DNA from: an uncultured Chitinophagales bacterium
GTDB taxonomy: Bacteria; Bacteroidota; Bacteroidia; Chitinophagales; UBA2359
Direction: 5' to 3'
Assembly: GCA_937927195.1 (NCBI GenBank)
Contig: CALBCY010000047.1
Location: 1-57,970 of the forward strand
DNA length: 57,970 nucleotides
The notes below the pieces were generated by a model. It was given only the letters and a program-made list of their open reading frames with translations. It made no database searches and was not told the DNA's origin. Both the position numbers and the translations under genes were made by a program. This document shows, one piece after another, positions 16,054 through 28,000 of the stretch (position 1 is its first letter; every line of letters begins with the position of its first letter).

Positions 16054-18942
16054 ATGAAAACTTCCCGTCCACAAAGACAAATGTTAAGACTTTTGCTACT
16101 TTTTGTTGCAGTATTTTGCTTCATGTCTACGACCGATGCATCTGCCCAAAAAGGGAAGCTAAAAAAAGCAAATGAACTCTTCGAGAATTACAATTTTCCT
16201 GAGGCAGCAGACATGTATAAAAAAATTCTGTCTAAGGATGATGTCGATGAGGCAAAAATAAATCTTGCTGACTGCTACAGGTTGATGAATAAACCCGTAG
16301 AAGCAGAATATTGGTATGAACAAATCATTGACCTGGGAATAGGAGATGATATGGATTACCTGTATTATGGTATGGCACTTAAAATGAACAATAAGTGCGA
16401 ATTGGCCAAAGAAATGTTTCTTGAGTATGCTAGCAAAGTGCCCGCAGACACTAGAGGGCTTCGTTTGGCTGAATCCTGCGATAAGGAGGATTATTTCAAC
16501 CAAGATCCAGGAATCTATAATGTTGCTCTTTTAGGCATCAATTCGGGAGAATCTGATTTTGGTCCTGCTTTCTATGAAGATGGAATCGTTTTCGCTTCCG
16601 CTAGAGGAGGAAAGTATCAGGATAAAATATATGATTGGACCGATGCGCCATTTTTGGATTTGTTTTATTCTGAGAAATCAGGAGATGCAGATCCACCTGA
16701 ACACACAAAAGATCCAAAACTTTTTAAAGGCGATGCCAATACTTGGATGCACGAAGGAACAGCAACTTTCTCTAGAGATGGTGATAAAATGTTTTTTACA
16801 AGAAATAATTACTACAGAGGTAAAAAAAGAAAAGATTCTGAGAATACTATCCGCTTGAAAGTGTTTACAGCTGATAGAGAAGGAGAAAAATGGTCTGAGG
16901 TTCGTGAATTACCGTTCAACAACGATCAATATTCTGTTGGTCATCCAACATTGAGCCCTGATGGAAATTCATTGTATTTCGTTTCGGATATGCCGGGTGG
17001 ATATGGTGAAGAAGATATTTATGTAGTAACAAAATCAGGTGACTCTTGGAGTGATCCAGAAAATCTTGGTCCAGAGATAAATTCCGAAGGATCAGAAATG
17101 TTTCCTTTCTTCCACGAAGATGGAACATTATACTTTGCATCTGACGCCCTTCCAGGCTTGGGTGGATTGGATATTTTCTCTTCTTCAATGCAAGATGATG
17201 GAAGCTGGACGCCTCCAGAAAACTTGCGTGCACCTATCAACACAAATTACGATGACTTCGGTTATATATTGAATGAAGATGGAACCAGTGGTTACTTCGC
17301 TTCTAACCGTCCTGGCGGAACAGGAGATGATGATATCTACAGCTTCGGAAGAACTTCATACAAGATGAAAGGTATCGTTATAGACATCGTTACAGAAGAA
17401 CCAATTGAGGGAGCTATTGTTCAGTTGATCGAAGATGGTTTGGTTGTTCAAGAAAGAACGACTTTCGCAAACGGTGAATTTAATTTCCCAATCTTACCAG
17501 GGAAAACATACGAAATAAGAACTTTCAAACCCAACTATCAAGATGGTATGCAGACTGTTTCAACAGAAGGTATGACCAGCTCAGAGTTGGAAGTTAAAGT
17601 CCCAATGACGCCAGATGAATTTGGTGGAATACAATGTGAATTGAGAGGACTGGTATACGAAGCAGAAACCAAAAGCCCAGTAAGTGGAGCAACAGTTAGA
17701 TTGGTTAATGCTGAAACAAAATTTGAAAAAACTTTTGTAACAGGTGAAGACGGAACTTACTTCTTTGAGTTGGATCCTGAAACGGATTATGTTGTCTATG
17801 CAACCAAAGAGTTGTATTTCACAGCAACCAAAAGAGTTTCAACAAAAGGAAGAGATTGTTCTTCTGCATTGATGAAAGATTTGGCCCTTGATATCGAATT
17901 GACTAAGATTAGAATAGACGAAAATACACCACAGGTCATTACTGAAAAGATTATTCCGGATCTTGATTTGAGTCATATTTACTATGATTTGGACAAAGCG
18001 GATATCAGACCAGATGCTGCAATGCAGTTGGATAAAATTGTTCGTTTGATGTATGAGAATCCAGGAATTATTGTTGAATTGGGATCGCATACAGATTCCC
18101 GTGCTTCGGATGATTACAACTTAAGTCTTTCTCAACGTCGAGCTCAATCTGCTGTGAATTACATTGTAAGTAAAGGTATTTCACCAGATAGAATTGTTGC
18201 GAAAGGTTATGGAGAAACACAATTGGTAAATGAATGCTTCAATGGAGTGGCTTGTTCAGAAGAAGAACATCAGTCAAATAGAAGAACTGAATTTAAAATC
18301 ATCGGTTATTCTTCCAATGCTGTATTCAGTGCTCCAAGATATTATGGTGGAGGTTACGGTGGTGAAGATGCAGAGTTTAATCCTTACGTTCCACCTCAAA
18401 GTTCTATTCAAGAAGAAGTGCCTTTTGAAACAGAATTTCCTGATGAAACACCAGTTGAACGATATGTTGAGCCGACTTATACAGAACCAGCATACACGGA
18501 ACCAACACGAACAGAGCCGACCTATACAGAGCCGACTTATACTGAGCCATCCTATACGGAACCAACTTATACAGAACCTGTGAAAACTTATACGAAAACC
18601 ACTGATCCGGTTTATGTAGGAAGAGCAAATTCTGATGATATTTACGATTCTGAGGTGCCTACATACTTTGATGAGAATGGTTCTGCAGTAGAAACTACTA
18701 CAGGTGGAATTCAATACAAAATTCAGCTGGGTGCTTTGAAAAATCCAAGAATGGATCGTTACAGCAACTTAAGAGACCTTGGGTACATCGAACTTGAAGA
18801 AACAGGTGGATTGATCAAGAAAGTTGTTTTAGGATCATTCTCTGACCAAGGCTTTGCTAAGAGCATTCTTGAACAAGTCAGAAACCGTGGATTCAGAGAT
18901 GCCTTTATGGTAACTTATAAAGACGGTATGAGAACTTACTAA
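16054..18942 (+). CDS. PorE-like OmpA family protein with TPR, propeller, CRD and SPOR domains
   Basis: A 962-residue exported protein. In order: signal peptide (1-32, cleaved near ASAQK), TPR-like helices (about 33-135), a WD40/PD40-type beta-propeller (about 150-430; repeats such as PTLSPDGNSLYFVSD), two carboxypeptidase-regulatory-like folds (about 436-520 and 530-625), an OmpA peptidoglycan-binding domain (about 636-751; ELGSHTDSRASDDYN, QRRAQSAVNYI), eight pentapeptide units of the form EPTYT (about 805-844), and a C-terminal SPOR domain (about 886-962). The TPR-propeller-CRD-OmpA order is that of T9SS component PorE, which links the machine to peptidoglycan; the extra CRD, repeats and SPOR domain go beyond the described form. 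TTG at 16048 is in frame, but the ATG at 16054 gives the better signal peptide. A strong terminator follows. Confidence 0.88.
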   Translation: MKTSRPQRQMLRLLLLFVAVFCFMSTTDASAQKGKLKKANELFENYNFPEAADMYKKILSKDDVDEAKINLADCYRLMNKPVEAEYWYEQIIDLGIGDDMDYLYYGMALKMNNKCELAKEMFLEYASKVPADTRGLRLAESCDKEDYFNQDPGIYNVALLGINSGESDFGPAFYEDGIVFASARGGKYQDKIYDWTDAPFLDLFYSEKSGDADPPEHTKDPKLFKGDANTWMHEGTATFSRDGDKMFFTRNNYYRGKKRKDSENTIRLKVFTADREGEKWSEVRELPFNNDQYSVGHPTLSPDGNSLYFVSDMPGGYGEEDIYVVTKSGDSWSDPENLGPEINSEGSEMFPFFHEDGTLYFASDALPGLGGLDIFSSSMQDDGSWTPPENLRAPINTNYDDFGYILNEDGTSGYFASNRPGGTGDDDIYSFGRTSYKMKGIVIDIVTEEPIEGAIVQLIEDGLVVQERTTFANGEFNFPILPGKTYEIRTFKPNYQDGMQTVSTEGMTSSELEVKVPMTPDEFGGIQCELRGLVYEAETKSPVSGATVRLVNAETKFEKTFVTGEDGTYFFELDPETDYVVYATKELYFTATKRVSTKGRDCSSALMKDLALDIELTKIRIDENTPQVITEKIIPDLDLSHIYYDLDKADIRPDAAMQLDKIVRLMYENPGIIVELGSHTDSRASDDYNLSLSQRRAQSAVNYIVSKGISPDRIVAKGYGETQLVNECFNGVACSEEEHQSNRRTEFKIIGYSSNAVFSAPRYYGGGYGGEDAEFNPYVPPQSSIQEEVPFETEFPDETPVERYVEPTYTEPAYTEPTRTEPTYTEPTYTEPSYTEPTYTEPVKTYTKTTDPVYVGRANSDDIYDSEVPTYFDENGSAVETTTGGIQYKIQLGALKNPRMDRYSNLRDLGYIELEETGGLIKKVVLGSFSDQGFAKSILEQVRNRGFRDAFMVTYKDGMRTY
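18466..18585 (+). repeat. Eight 15-bp coding repeats (EPTYT units)
   Basis: Eight successive 15-bp units encode VEPTY, TEPAY, TEPTR, TEPTY, TEPTY, TEPSY, TEPTY and TEPVK. The codons vary between units, so the array is not freshly expanded. It forms a Pro-rich spacer between the OmpA and SPOR domains and could vary in copy number between strains. Confidence 0.9.
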
Positions 18943-18972
18943 GAATTTTATTCGAGTAAAATTAATATACTT

Positions 18973-19014
18973 AAAAAAAGCGGCCTTATCGATTTTCGAT
19001 AAGGCCGCTTTTTT
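18973..19014 (+). terminator. Strong terminator after the PorE-like gene
   Basis: A long perfect stem, AGCGGCCTTATCGA and TCGATAAGGCCGCT with a short T/A loop, flanked by A and T runs on both sides. It begins about 30 bp after the stop codon and could work in both directions. Confidence 0.92.
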
Positions 19015-19144
19015 GTAGATAGCAGTGAAAAGTATCTTTGGTTTAGAAATTTAAATTGCATTTGTATTAATGCTGCATTTATGTTAAATTATAGAAGAAA
19101 AACAGAATCATTTTCATTCTATTTTTTCCTTAATACCCCATTCT

Positions 19145-21709
19145 ATGAATCATCTGCTATCCCTGCTGTTTTGTTTCCTATTGTCAATCCCGGTGTTCAG
19201 TCAATGCAGCGATTTAGAAGGGATCGAATTTACCTATTGTTACGGTGATTTAGAAAATACTGTTCTGGGTACATTTTGTCCTGATGATCCCCCTTATCAT
19301 TCTGTTAAATTGACCATTTCTGATGGGTATATTGATAACAATGACTTCTTGTATATTTATGATGATGACAATTTAGGCCCATTTACAATGGGAAGTATTT
19401 CGGGGGAAAGCACGAGTAATATTTTCATCGCTACTAATCCGACAGGTTGTTTAACCTTGCATCTTACTTCTGATTTTGTATTTAGCTGTTCTGAACCCAT
19501 ACCGGGGCAGGAATGGCCAGAGATAACTTATTCGTTTGAATGTGTTTGCGTTACTCAGACGCTCAATCCTTTCAGTTTAAGCACCCAAAATTTATGTGTT
19601 GGTGAGGTTTTTAGCTTAGATGCTAGTTCATCGCAAGTCAATGAGGCCTTAGGAGCTGCTTATCATTGGGATTTTGGCGATGGGACTTCAGCTGTTGAGA
19701 CAAGTCCTCAAATAGAGCATTTTTACAATGAACCAGGCATATATTTTATATCACTTGAGATAGTTGATGAATATTGCACAAGTAGTTTGATTACAAGAAT
19801 GGTCAATGTTTTAGGGCAGGTTGAAACGAATTTAATACTTCCCGACACAATTTGTTCATCAGAAGTTTACAACCTTTCTAGCCAAATCATCAATACTTAT
19901 TCAAGCCCGATTGTTGCAGGGGAATTTTCATCAGGGCAGATTAATGAAATAATAATTGGGCAGGGGCCCAATGTGGTCAATACTTCAATTTTGGTCGATG
20001 TTGAGGAAGGAGTGTTTATAGAAGATGTGTCCAATTTTCAGGTTTCTTTGGATATTTCTCATACATGGTTTGGTGATATTGGCATTTATTTAATTTGTCC
20101 AAATGGAACTGAAATTGCCCTTCATAGTCTTATTTCCTGGGCTGGATACAATTATGATTTGACAGGTTGTTGTTATGATTTCACCTCAAATGCTGAAGAA
20201 ACCTTGAAAGCCACTTCAGATAGTTTGGGTGACGCTCAGAATGTGCCAATTGGAGCCTTTTTACCATCGGAAAGTTTTGAGCTATTAATTGGCTGCCCGA
20301 TTGCTGGAGATTGGGCTTTGAGAATAGATGAAAGTCATCCTTCTGATGATGGAGTTCTTCACAGTTGGAGTATAACTTTTGGTGACAGTTTAAGCCTTGA
20401 TATAGGAAGTCTTATCGACGAGTCTGCTGTCTGGAATGGACCTGGGTTGGCTGAAGATGGACTATTGACAGCTCCTGATTCTGCAGGGATTTATAGTTAT
20501 TCACTAAGCTACTTAGATCCACTTTCTTGCGGATATTTCGAAGAATTTGACTTGGAAGTAATTGCTTGTCAGGAATTGGATGCAGATAGTATATTTTTAG
20601 AATCAGTTTCAGAAATTTGTTTGGGAGAGTACTTTGTACATTCAACTGGTATTGAATTTCAAGTGTTTGGAGATACTATTATTGAAAATATAGGATTGGG
20701 TTTAAATTCAGATGGCTACAAAGAGTTTGAAACAGTAACTATTTTAGCATTAGACAAACCTGTAGTCCTTGCCGTTCCAGCAAGCTTATGCGCTGCTATG
20801 CCAGAGTTGAATTTAGGGTCTTATGCAGGCGTTAGTCCACCAGGTGGAAGATGGTTTTTTGGAATGGATACTATCGGCCAAGAGCTTTTAAATGACAACT
20901 TGATTCAAACAAATTTAACCAATGAATCTCTTTTTTACTATCAGGTTTCTAATGCTTCGGGTTGTATTTCTGGAGATGTTTTGTTGATTGAAATGGTTGA
21001 CGCGGAAATAATTTATTCAGAGGCTGAAGTATGTATAGGAGAAAGTTTTCAGCTTGGAAATGGCATCGAATTTCAAGTGTTTGGAGACACCATTATTGAA
21101 AATATATTTATTGGATTGAATGAAATGGGTTGTGAAATACTTGAAAACCTTTTGATAACTGGGATTGAAAAACCACTATTAGAAATTGAACCAGCTCAAA
21201 TTTGCCCATCCAATAATGATATAAATTTGGCCAATTACACGGGCGTAAATCCAAATGATGGAACTTGGTATCTAGGGAGCGATGACTCAGGCAATCCATT
21301 AACTGGTGATGATTTATTTCAAACAGATCTAGATGAAAATGCCCAGTTTTATTATGAAATAACAAATGAAGCTGCTTGCAAAACTGGAGAAATCCTCAAC
21401 ATAGAATACTCCGATACCTGCACCCAAACTACCATTGCTTATTTGGCTGATGATTTTGATGGCGACCAGGAACATTGTTTTGAAATAAGCCAGTTTGGAA
21501 ATGCTCAGTTTAAAATTGATTTCAAAGATTGCTTAAGCCATGATTACAAAACCATTTTATTCGACAATTCAGGACGAATGATTGAGCTTCCAACTGTTGA
21601 TTTTTCGGGTAAAATATACCATACAGACCATTTGCCTTTCGGACTGTACCATTTGCTAGTATTTAATATGAATAAAAGGGCTTATGTAAAGCTCTTATTA
21701 GGGAGTTAA
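19145..21709 (+). CDS. Secreted CUB-like/PKD/P-domain protein with type A T9SS signal
   Basis: 854 residues, exported (signal peptide 1-19 ending VFSQ). The N-terminus (about 20-135) resembles a CUB-type fold with paired cysteines (CSDLEGIEFTYCYG). A PKD domain follows (about 140-225; YHWDFGDGTSA), then a proprotein-convertase P-domain-like fold (about 258-415; LDISHTWFGDIGIYLICP, DDGVLHSWSITFG). Two copies of a short module containing GIEFQVFGDTIIENI lie at about 480-620 and 625-760. The C-terminus (LPFGLYHLLVFNMNKRAYVK, LLLG) fits a type A T9SS sorting domain, which is cleaved at the outer membrane. No catalytic domain is seen, so an adhesive or structural surface role is inferred. It is a paralogue of the next gene. 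Confidence 0.85.
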   Translation: MNHLLSLLFCFLLSIPVFSQCSDLEGIEFTYCYGDLENTVLGTFCPDDPPYHSVKLTISDGYIDNNDFLYIYDDDNLGPFTMGSISGESTSNIFIATNPTGCLTLHLTSDFVFSCSEPIPGQEWPEITYSFECVCVTQTLNPFSLSTQNLCVGEVFSLDASSSQVNEALGAAYHWDFGDGTSAVETSPQIEHFYNEPGIYFISLEIVDEYCTSSLITRMVNVLGQVETNLILPDTICSSEVYNLSSQIINTYSSPIVAGEFSSGQINEIIIGQGPNVVNTSILVDVEEGVFIEDVSNFQVSLDISHTWFGDIGIYLICPNGTEIALHSLISWAGYNYDLTGCCYDFTSNAEETLKATSDSLGDAQNVPIGAFLPSESFELLIGCPIAGDWALRIDESHPSDDGVLHSWSITFGDSLSLDIGSLIDESAVWNGPGLAEDGLLTAPDSAGIYSYSLSYLDPLSCGYFEEFDLEVIACQELDADSIFLESVSEICLGEYFVHSTGIEFQVFGDTIIENIGLGLNSDGYKEFETVTILALDKPVVLAVPASLCAAMPELNLGSYAGVSPPGGRWFFGMDTIGQELLNDNLIQTNLTNESLFYYQVSNASGCISGDVLLIEMVDAEIIYSEAEVCIGESFQLGNGIEFQVFGDTIIENIFIGLNEMGCEILENLLITGIEKPLLEIEPAQICPSNNDINLANYTGVNPNDGTWYLGSDDSGNPLTGDDLFQTDLDENAQFYYEITNEAACKTGEILNIEYSDTCTQTTIAYLADDFDGDQEHCFEISQFGNAQFKIDFKDCLSHDYKTILFDNSGRMIELPTVDFSGKIYHTDHLPFGLYHLLVFNMNKRAYVKLLLGS

Positions 21710-22039
21710 GGCTAAGTAAACCTGTTCAAAAACACAGGCGATTTGTCTTATTTTCCACTTATTAATCTTCTTGTGAAACGAATACGACACTAATGCCATA
21801 TTAATTTTCCTTCCATAAATGGCTTCTGCCAATTTTTCATTAATTTAAGCTACAATAAGCAGGTTAAACGGCATTGAATTCTAACCTTATTCTATCAATG
21901 GAACATAAAAATCATTGATTTTCTTCTGCATTGTGAGTTAAATCTATTTCGAACGAAGTTTTTTTGCTTTTTCCGATGCTAATTTATGAGTATTTATTGG
22001 TTCGAGCATGTCGTATTTGTACAAAGAAAGGGGTATAAA
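21710..22039. other. Intergenic region between the two paralogous secreted proteins
   Basis: 330 bp, AT-rich. No terminator hairpin with a T run and no clear TAnnTTTG box were found. The open frame of the downstream gene extends 54 bp into it (to 21986), but the likely start is the ATG at 22040. Confidence 0.5.
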
Positions 22040-25000
22040 ATGAAACAAATAGCATTAATTTTATTGGGATTCTTTATTGCAATCCCAGCATTTAGTCAAT
22101 GTAGTGATTTTGAGGGGATAGAATTCTCTTATTGCTATGGAGATTTTGAGAATACGGTTATCGGAACGTTTTGTCCAGATGACCCAGCTTCTCAGTCTGT
22201 CATGATGAGTCTTACTGATGGCTACATGGATACAAATGATTTTTTAAACATATTTGATGGCGAAAATACTGCAGCTCCTCAAATCGGATCAATAACTGGA
22301 GAATCCACTCAAAATATTTTTGTATCTGCCAATGCTTCTGGCTGCCTTACCATTCAAGTTGTTTCTGATTTTATTTTCAGTTGCACTTCTCCAATTCCAG
22401 GTCAAATCTGGCCTGAAATTGCTTTTGAAGTGGAATGTGTTTGTGCGCCCCCGACTTCTGCTTTCAGTGTTGCCTTGGAACAATTGTGCAGCGATGAAGC
22501 ATTAAATGGTGCTGCTTTTGAAATGACATTAGATGCTTCTGCTTCTTCCGCCCTTGGTGGTCAGACAATTGTTGATTATAACTGGGATTTTGGAGATGCA
22601 ACAAGCATTACAAGTGCGACGCCAAATATTACCCATGACTATTCAGATCCAGGAGGGTACATTGTAAGCTTAACTGTTACAGATGAGAATGGTTGTGAAA
22701 GTGAGATAGTTCAAGCATTCGTTGAAGTGAGTGGTCAACCAGAAGTGCTCATTGTTGCACCAACAGCCATTTGTCCAGATGAAGATTTTAATGCTACTGG
22801 TTCTGTCAATAACGAATATCAATGGTCACCATTACCGGAGACCGTTTCTTCTGGGAATGTAAATGATGTCATTAACGGTCAAGGCCCAAATGCGGCAGTG
22901 TCTACTATTTTTGTAGACGCTCCAGAAGGTTTGTTGATTACAGATGTTTCTCAGTTGGTTGTCTCCTTGAATATTTCACATACTTGGTTTGGTGACATTG
23001 GAGTGTATTTAATTTGCCCGGATGGAACTGAGATTGCCTTGCATGGTCTTATTCCATGGGCTGGTTTTAATTTTGATTTGACTGGTTGCTGTTATAATTT
23101 TACAATGGCAGCAGGAGAAACTTGGCAGCAAGCTGCCAACGGTTTAGGTGGAAACAATCTTCCAACAGGTGATTACAGACCATCTGTCAATTTTAGTCAG
23201 CTAATTGGATGTCCGATTGGTGGTAACTGGACATTGGTCGTTGATGAAAGCCACCCTGCAGATGATGGCGTTCTGCATGAATGGAGCATCGACTTTGGAG
23301 CAGATGGTGTTCCAATCATTGCCAATGATTTTACCGTACCTATCAATTTTGATGCAACTGCTGTTTGGTCGGGAACAGGCATGAACAGTGATGGTTCTGC
23401 TACAGCGCCATCTACTCCAGGTGATTATACCTATACTGTAAATTACATTGACGATTATGGCTGTGAATATAAAGAAACATTTGAAATAGAAGTTTTACCC
23501 GCAAATGATGTTGCCTGTGTAGTTCCATGTCAAGATCCTGTTTTCATAGCGAGTGATACAACCATTTGTGATGGTGGGACTGTCTCTTTGCCAGATGGTT
23601 CAACAGAAATGCCTCTGGGAGACAAAGTCTTTGAAAATATATTTGTTGGAACTGATGCAGCAGGTTGTGAGGTTTATGAAACAGTGACAGTGACAGTTGT
23701 ATTCTTCCCTGATGTAATGGTAGAAACCGTTTCACTTTGTGAAGATGAAGCTGACTTTGATCTGGCAAGTGCTGATGCAACACCAATTGGTGGAACTTGG
23801 TACGTAGGAACTGACAATACGGGTACGGAACTTACCGGTGCCAATCTAATGCAAACAGGTTTGTCATCAGGAGATCAATTTTATTATGAAGTGGATGGTG
23901 GTTCAGGATGTACGGCAGGAGCTGTATTGAATGTCTTTACAGTTGCTGCACCAATACTAGATGTAATGGTGGAAGCTTGTAATGGAGACATGGATTATGA
24001 TATTTCTGTTCTTACAGGTCAGGATGGCGCAACCTATACAATTACTTTTGACGATCCTGCCGTTGGGCCATTTGAGGTAGACGGAGATTCGCTTTATGTT
24101 TTCACTATTCCAAATGGAACTTATACAGTCAGTTCGAATGAAAGTGGAACTACGAATCCAGATTGTCCTGCAGTGAGTGCAGAATTTTCTGGACCTGCTT
24201 GTTCTTGTCCAACAGTTGATTCACTTTTTGTTGAGTCGGTTCCTTTTTGTGAAAGTGGAATGTTAAATGACCTCTCTAGCTATGAAGACATGTCTGCTCT
24301 GTCAGATATGGTTAACATAACTGGATTTGCTTGGTATTCAGATGCAGCTTTAACAATAGAAACAGCTGATTTTTCAGTTGTAGGATCAGGAGGCGATTGT
24401 GCTCCTGATACAGTAACTGTATATGCTGGAGCGCTTTGTTCCAGTCAACCAGAACCATTGGCTGTTGGGATTTTACATTTGGTTGCATATCCTGATTTAA
24501 GCTCGACCAATGTTACTGTAATATTGGAAGGAGAATGTGGTCCGACTATCACAGTTTTTGACTGTGATGGAGTGGATGGAATTGTGCTGGAAAATGATTT
24601 GGACTTCAATGGAAGTGTGCCTGATTATTCCATGGTCGATGGAATGTCTCAGGTAACTTTTACTTTTGAACAGACTTATATCTCCGATGCTTTACCTGGA
24701 AGTCCTTGCAGTGTTTATGAATTATCAGTTGATTATTTGTGTTTTACTTGTCCATCAATGTTGATGCTTTCGGCCGATGCCGAATCCGTTTGTTCAGGAA
24801 CAGATGTGCAACTCATTGCCAATGTAACTGGAGAAGGGGCGACAGATTATGCTTGGACAGGTCCAGATGGTTGGATGACCGATGAGAAAAACCCATTGGT
24901 CAATGTTACCAATGATGGATGTGAACCTTTGGTTTATTCCTTTAACTTGGTTGCAACATGTGAGGGAGACGGAACTGAAGTTGGAGATGAAACAATAAAT

Positions 25001-28000
25001 ATTACAGTTTATCCAACCAATTTAGAAAACTTTGTAACAGCTTCTGGAGATGGAACCTGTACTACTGAAATAGAGATTGATGCTGATTGCAATGGAACTT
25101 TGACCGCTGATGTTTTAACACAAACGGCAAACCCTGGAGATGGAACTGGCGATCATGTTTATAACTTAACCTATGACGACGAAGGACTGAATTGTTCTCC
25201 AACTGAAATTACAATAGAATACAATTGTCCTGCTTTGACATGCTTTGGTTCTGATTTTGACTTCGCGAATACTGCTAGTGAAAGTATTTGTGGGGCATTT
25301 ATGCCACTGGCATTGCCAGTAGAAGGTGTTGGGTTTGTTATTGATGATCCAAGTACTTTAGTCGGATCCATCGATTGGTATTTTGATGACAACAATCCTC
25401 CAACGATGGCTTACAATGGAACGGGAATCGTTCACTCAGGTGCAGATGATTGTGCACCAGATAATGTAAGTCTATATGCTTTTGCTGAATGTGATAGCAA
25501 TGCTGATGGTATTGGAGATAGTTGGATAATGGTTGCTCAACACAATGTTGTTGTTTATCCTGATTATCAAATGCCAACTATTTCAGGGCAATGTACTTAT
25601 ACGGTTACTCCGATCTGTCCAGATGATGTTGTTGACAATCCTTCTTTTACTTTTTCACCAAATACACCAGCAGGGACAGTCGATGTAACAGTTAGCAATA
25701 TAAACAATCCATGTAGTGATGAAATTTTTACATTAAATTATCAAGAATGTCCATCAGCAAATTGTTTTAGTTCAGACTTTGATTTTACAAGTCCGATAAT
25801 GGAAAGTGTTTGTACCAATTCTGTGCCGACAAGTTTGCCGGAAGAGGGCAGTGATTTCAATATAGTTGATCCAACAACGCTTGTAGGCGGAATTGCTTGG
25901 TACTTTGATAGCAGCACACCTCCAGCTCAACTTTATGACGGTAGTGCTTTGGTTCATTCTGGGGCAGATAATTGCGCAGCTGATAACGTAACATTATACG
26001 CCTTCGCTGAATGTGATACTGATGCAGACGGGGTTGGAAATGAATGGATATTAGTGGCCGAACATACTGTTTTGATTTACCCTGAAATGCAGACTCCGTC
26101 TATTTCAGGCCAATGTGATTATACCATTACTCCGGCTTGTCCTGGTGATGTGTTTGATATAGACGCCAATTTTATGCTCCCTCCAGGTTCAGCAGCTGGT
26201 GTTGTTGATGGAATAGTTTCTAATCCCAACAACCCATGTGCTGATTTGAACTTTAGTTTGAATTATCAAGAATGTCCTTCAGCAGATTGCTTTAGTTCAG
26301 ATTTTAATTATAACAATCTTATGATAGAACGTGTTTGTACAGGAGGAAGCCCTGCAAACTTGCCAGTTGAAGGAATAGATTTTACTCTCACCAATCCAAT
26401 GACTTTTCTTGATGCAACTTTATGGTACTTCGATAACAACAATCCACCAACCATGCCTTATGATGGATCTGCTTTCAATCATTCAGGTGCAGACAATTGT
26501 GCATTTGAGCCGATCACTTTGTATGGCTTCGGTCAATGTGATACTGATTCAGATGGATTGGTCAATGATTGGATATTGGTTGCTCAGCATGAAATTGCTG
26601 TTTATCCTCAACTTCAAACACCAACTGTTTCAGGTCAATGCGATATCGTAATTACTCCAGCTTGTCCAGCATCAGATGTTTTGGACAATTATGGATTTAG
26701 TTTGTCAGTTGGAGATCCTGCTGGAACAGTGGATGTAATGGTCAGTGATCCTATCAATCCCTGTGCAACCCAAACCTTTACTTTGAATTACAATGAATGT
26801 CCAGCTGCAGATTGTTTTGAAATAAACTTTACAACTGGTGGTTCTACTGCTATTTGCAATAATACAATACCAAGCCTTCCAGTGGAGGGAGTTGATTTTG
26901 CCATTGATGATCCAACGACCTTATTGGGAACGATCGATTGGTATTTTACCAATACAGACCCACCAACCATGCCTTATGATGGTTCAGCTATTGTTCACAG
27001 TGATCCAACTTCTTGTGATCCTGAGACCTACAATCTTTTTGCCCTCGGACAATGTGACAATGATTTGGATGGAGTAGGAGATAGTTGGATTCAAATAGTT
27101 GCATTTGATGTCGTCGTTTATCCTGAATTTCAGGAGCCGACCATTTCTGGTCAATGCAACATCGTAATCACTCCAGCCTGTCCAGATGATGTATTGGACA
27201 ATACTGGATTTACTTTGTCTCCAGGTGATCTGGCAGGTTCAGTTGATGTGGTTGTAAGTAGTGCAATCAATCCTTGTTCATCGGTTTTGTTTCCTTTGAA
27301 CTACAATGAATGTCCAGCCCTTGCTTGCTTGAGTAGTGATTTCGATTTTAACAATACAGCAACAGAAATACTCTGCACTGGTACTGCTCCCTTACTTCCA
27401 GAAGCAGGAACAGATTTTACAATAACAGATACTGACAACACACTTGTTGGTGCTGTCACTTGGTATTTTGACAATTCAGCAATGCCAGTAAATTCTTACG
27501 ATGGTTCCAATTTACAACACAGTGGAGCCTCGAATTGCGATGCTGAACAAATTAGTTTGTTTGCCTACGGTCAATGTGACAGCGATTTAAACGGAACGGT
27601 TGATGAATGGATTTTACTTGCACAACATGATGTAACGCTTTATCCTGAAATTCAAAACCCGGTTATTTCAGGACAATGTACCTATACAATAACGGTAGCT
27701 TGCCCAGATGATGTTTTGGATGTTCCCGATACTTTTACTTTGGATCCAAGTTCACCTGCAGGAACAATAGATGTGGTGGTTTCGAATGTTAACAATGCTT
27801 GTCAAGATTTGATGGTGCAATTGAGTTATGTTGAATGTCCATCAGCTGCTTGTTTTGACAGTGATTTTAATTTTGCTGCTGTTCAAACAGAAAGTATTTG
27901 TAATCAATCAGCACCTACAGATTTCCCAATAGAAAACACTGATTTTACCATAATTGATCCAACTACTTTGGTTGGAAATGTTACATGGTACTACGATAAT

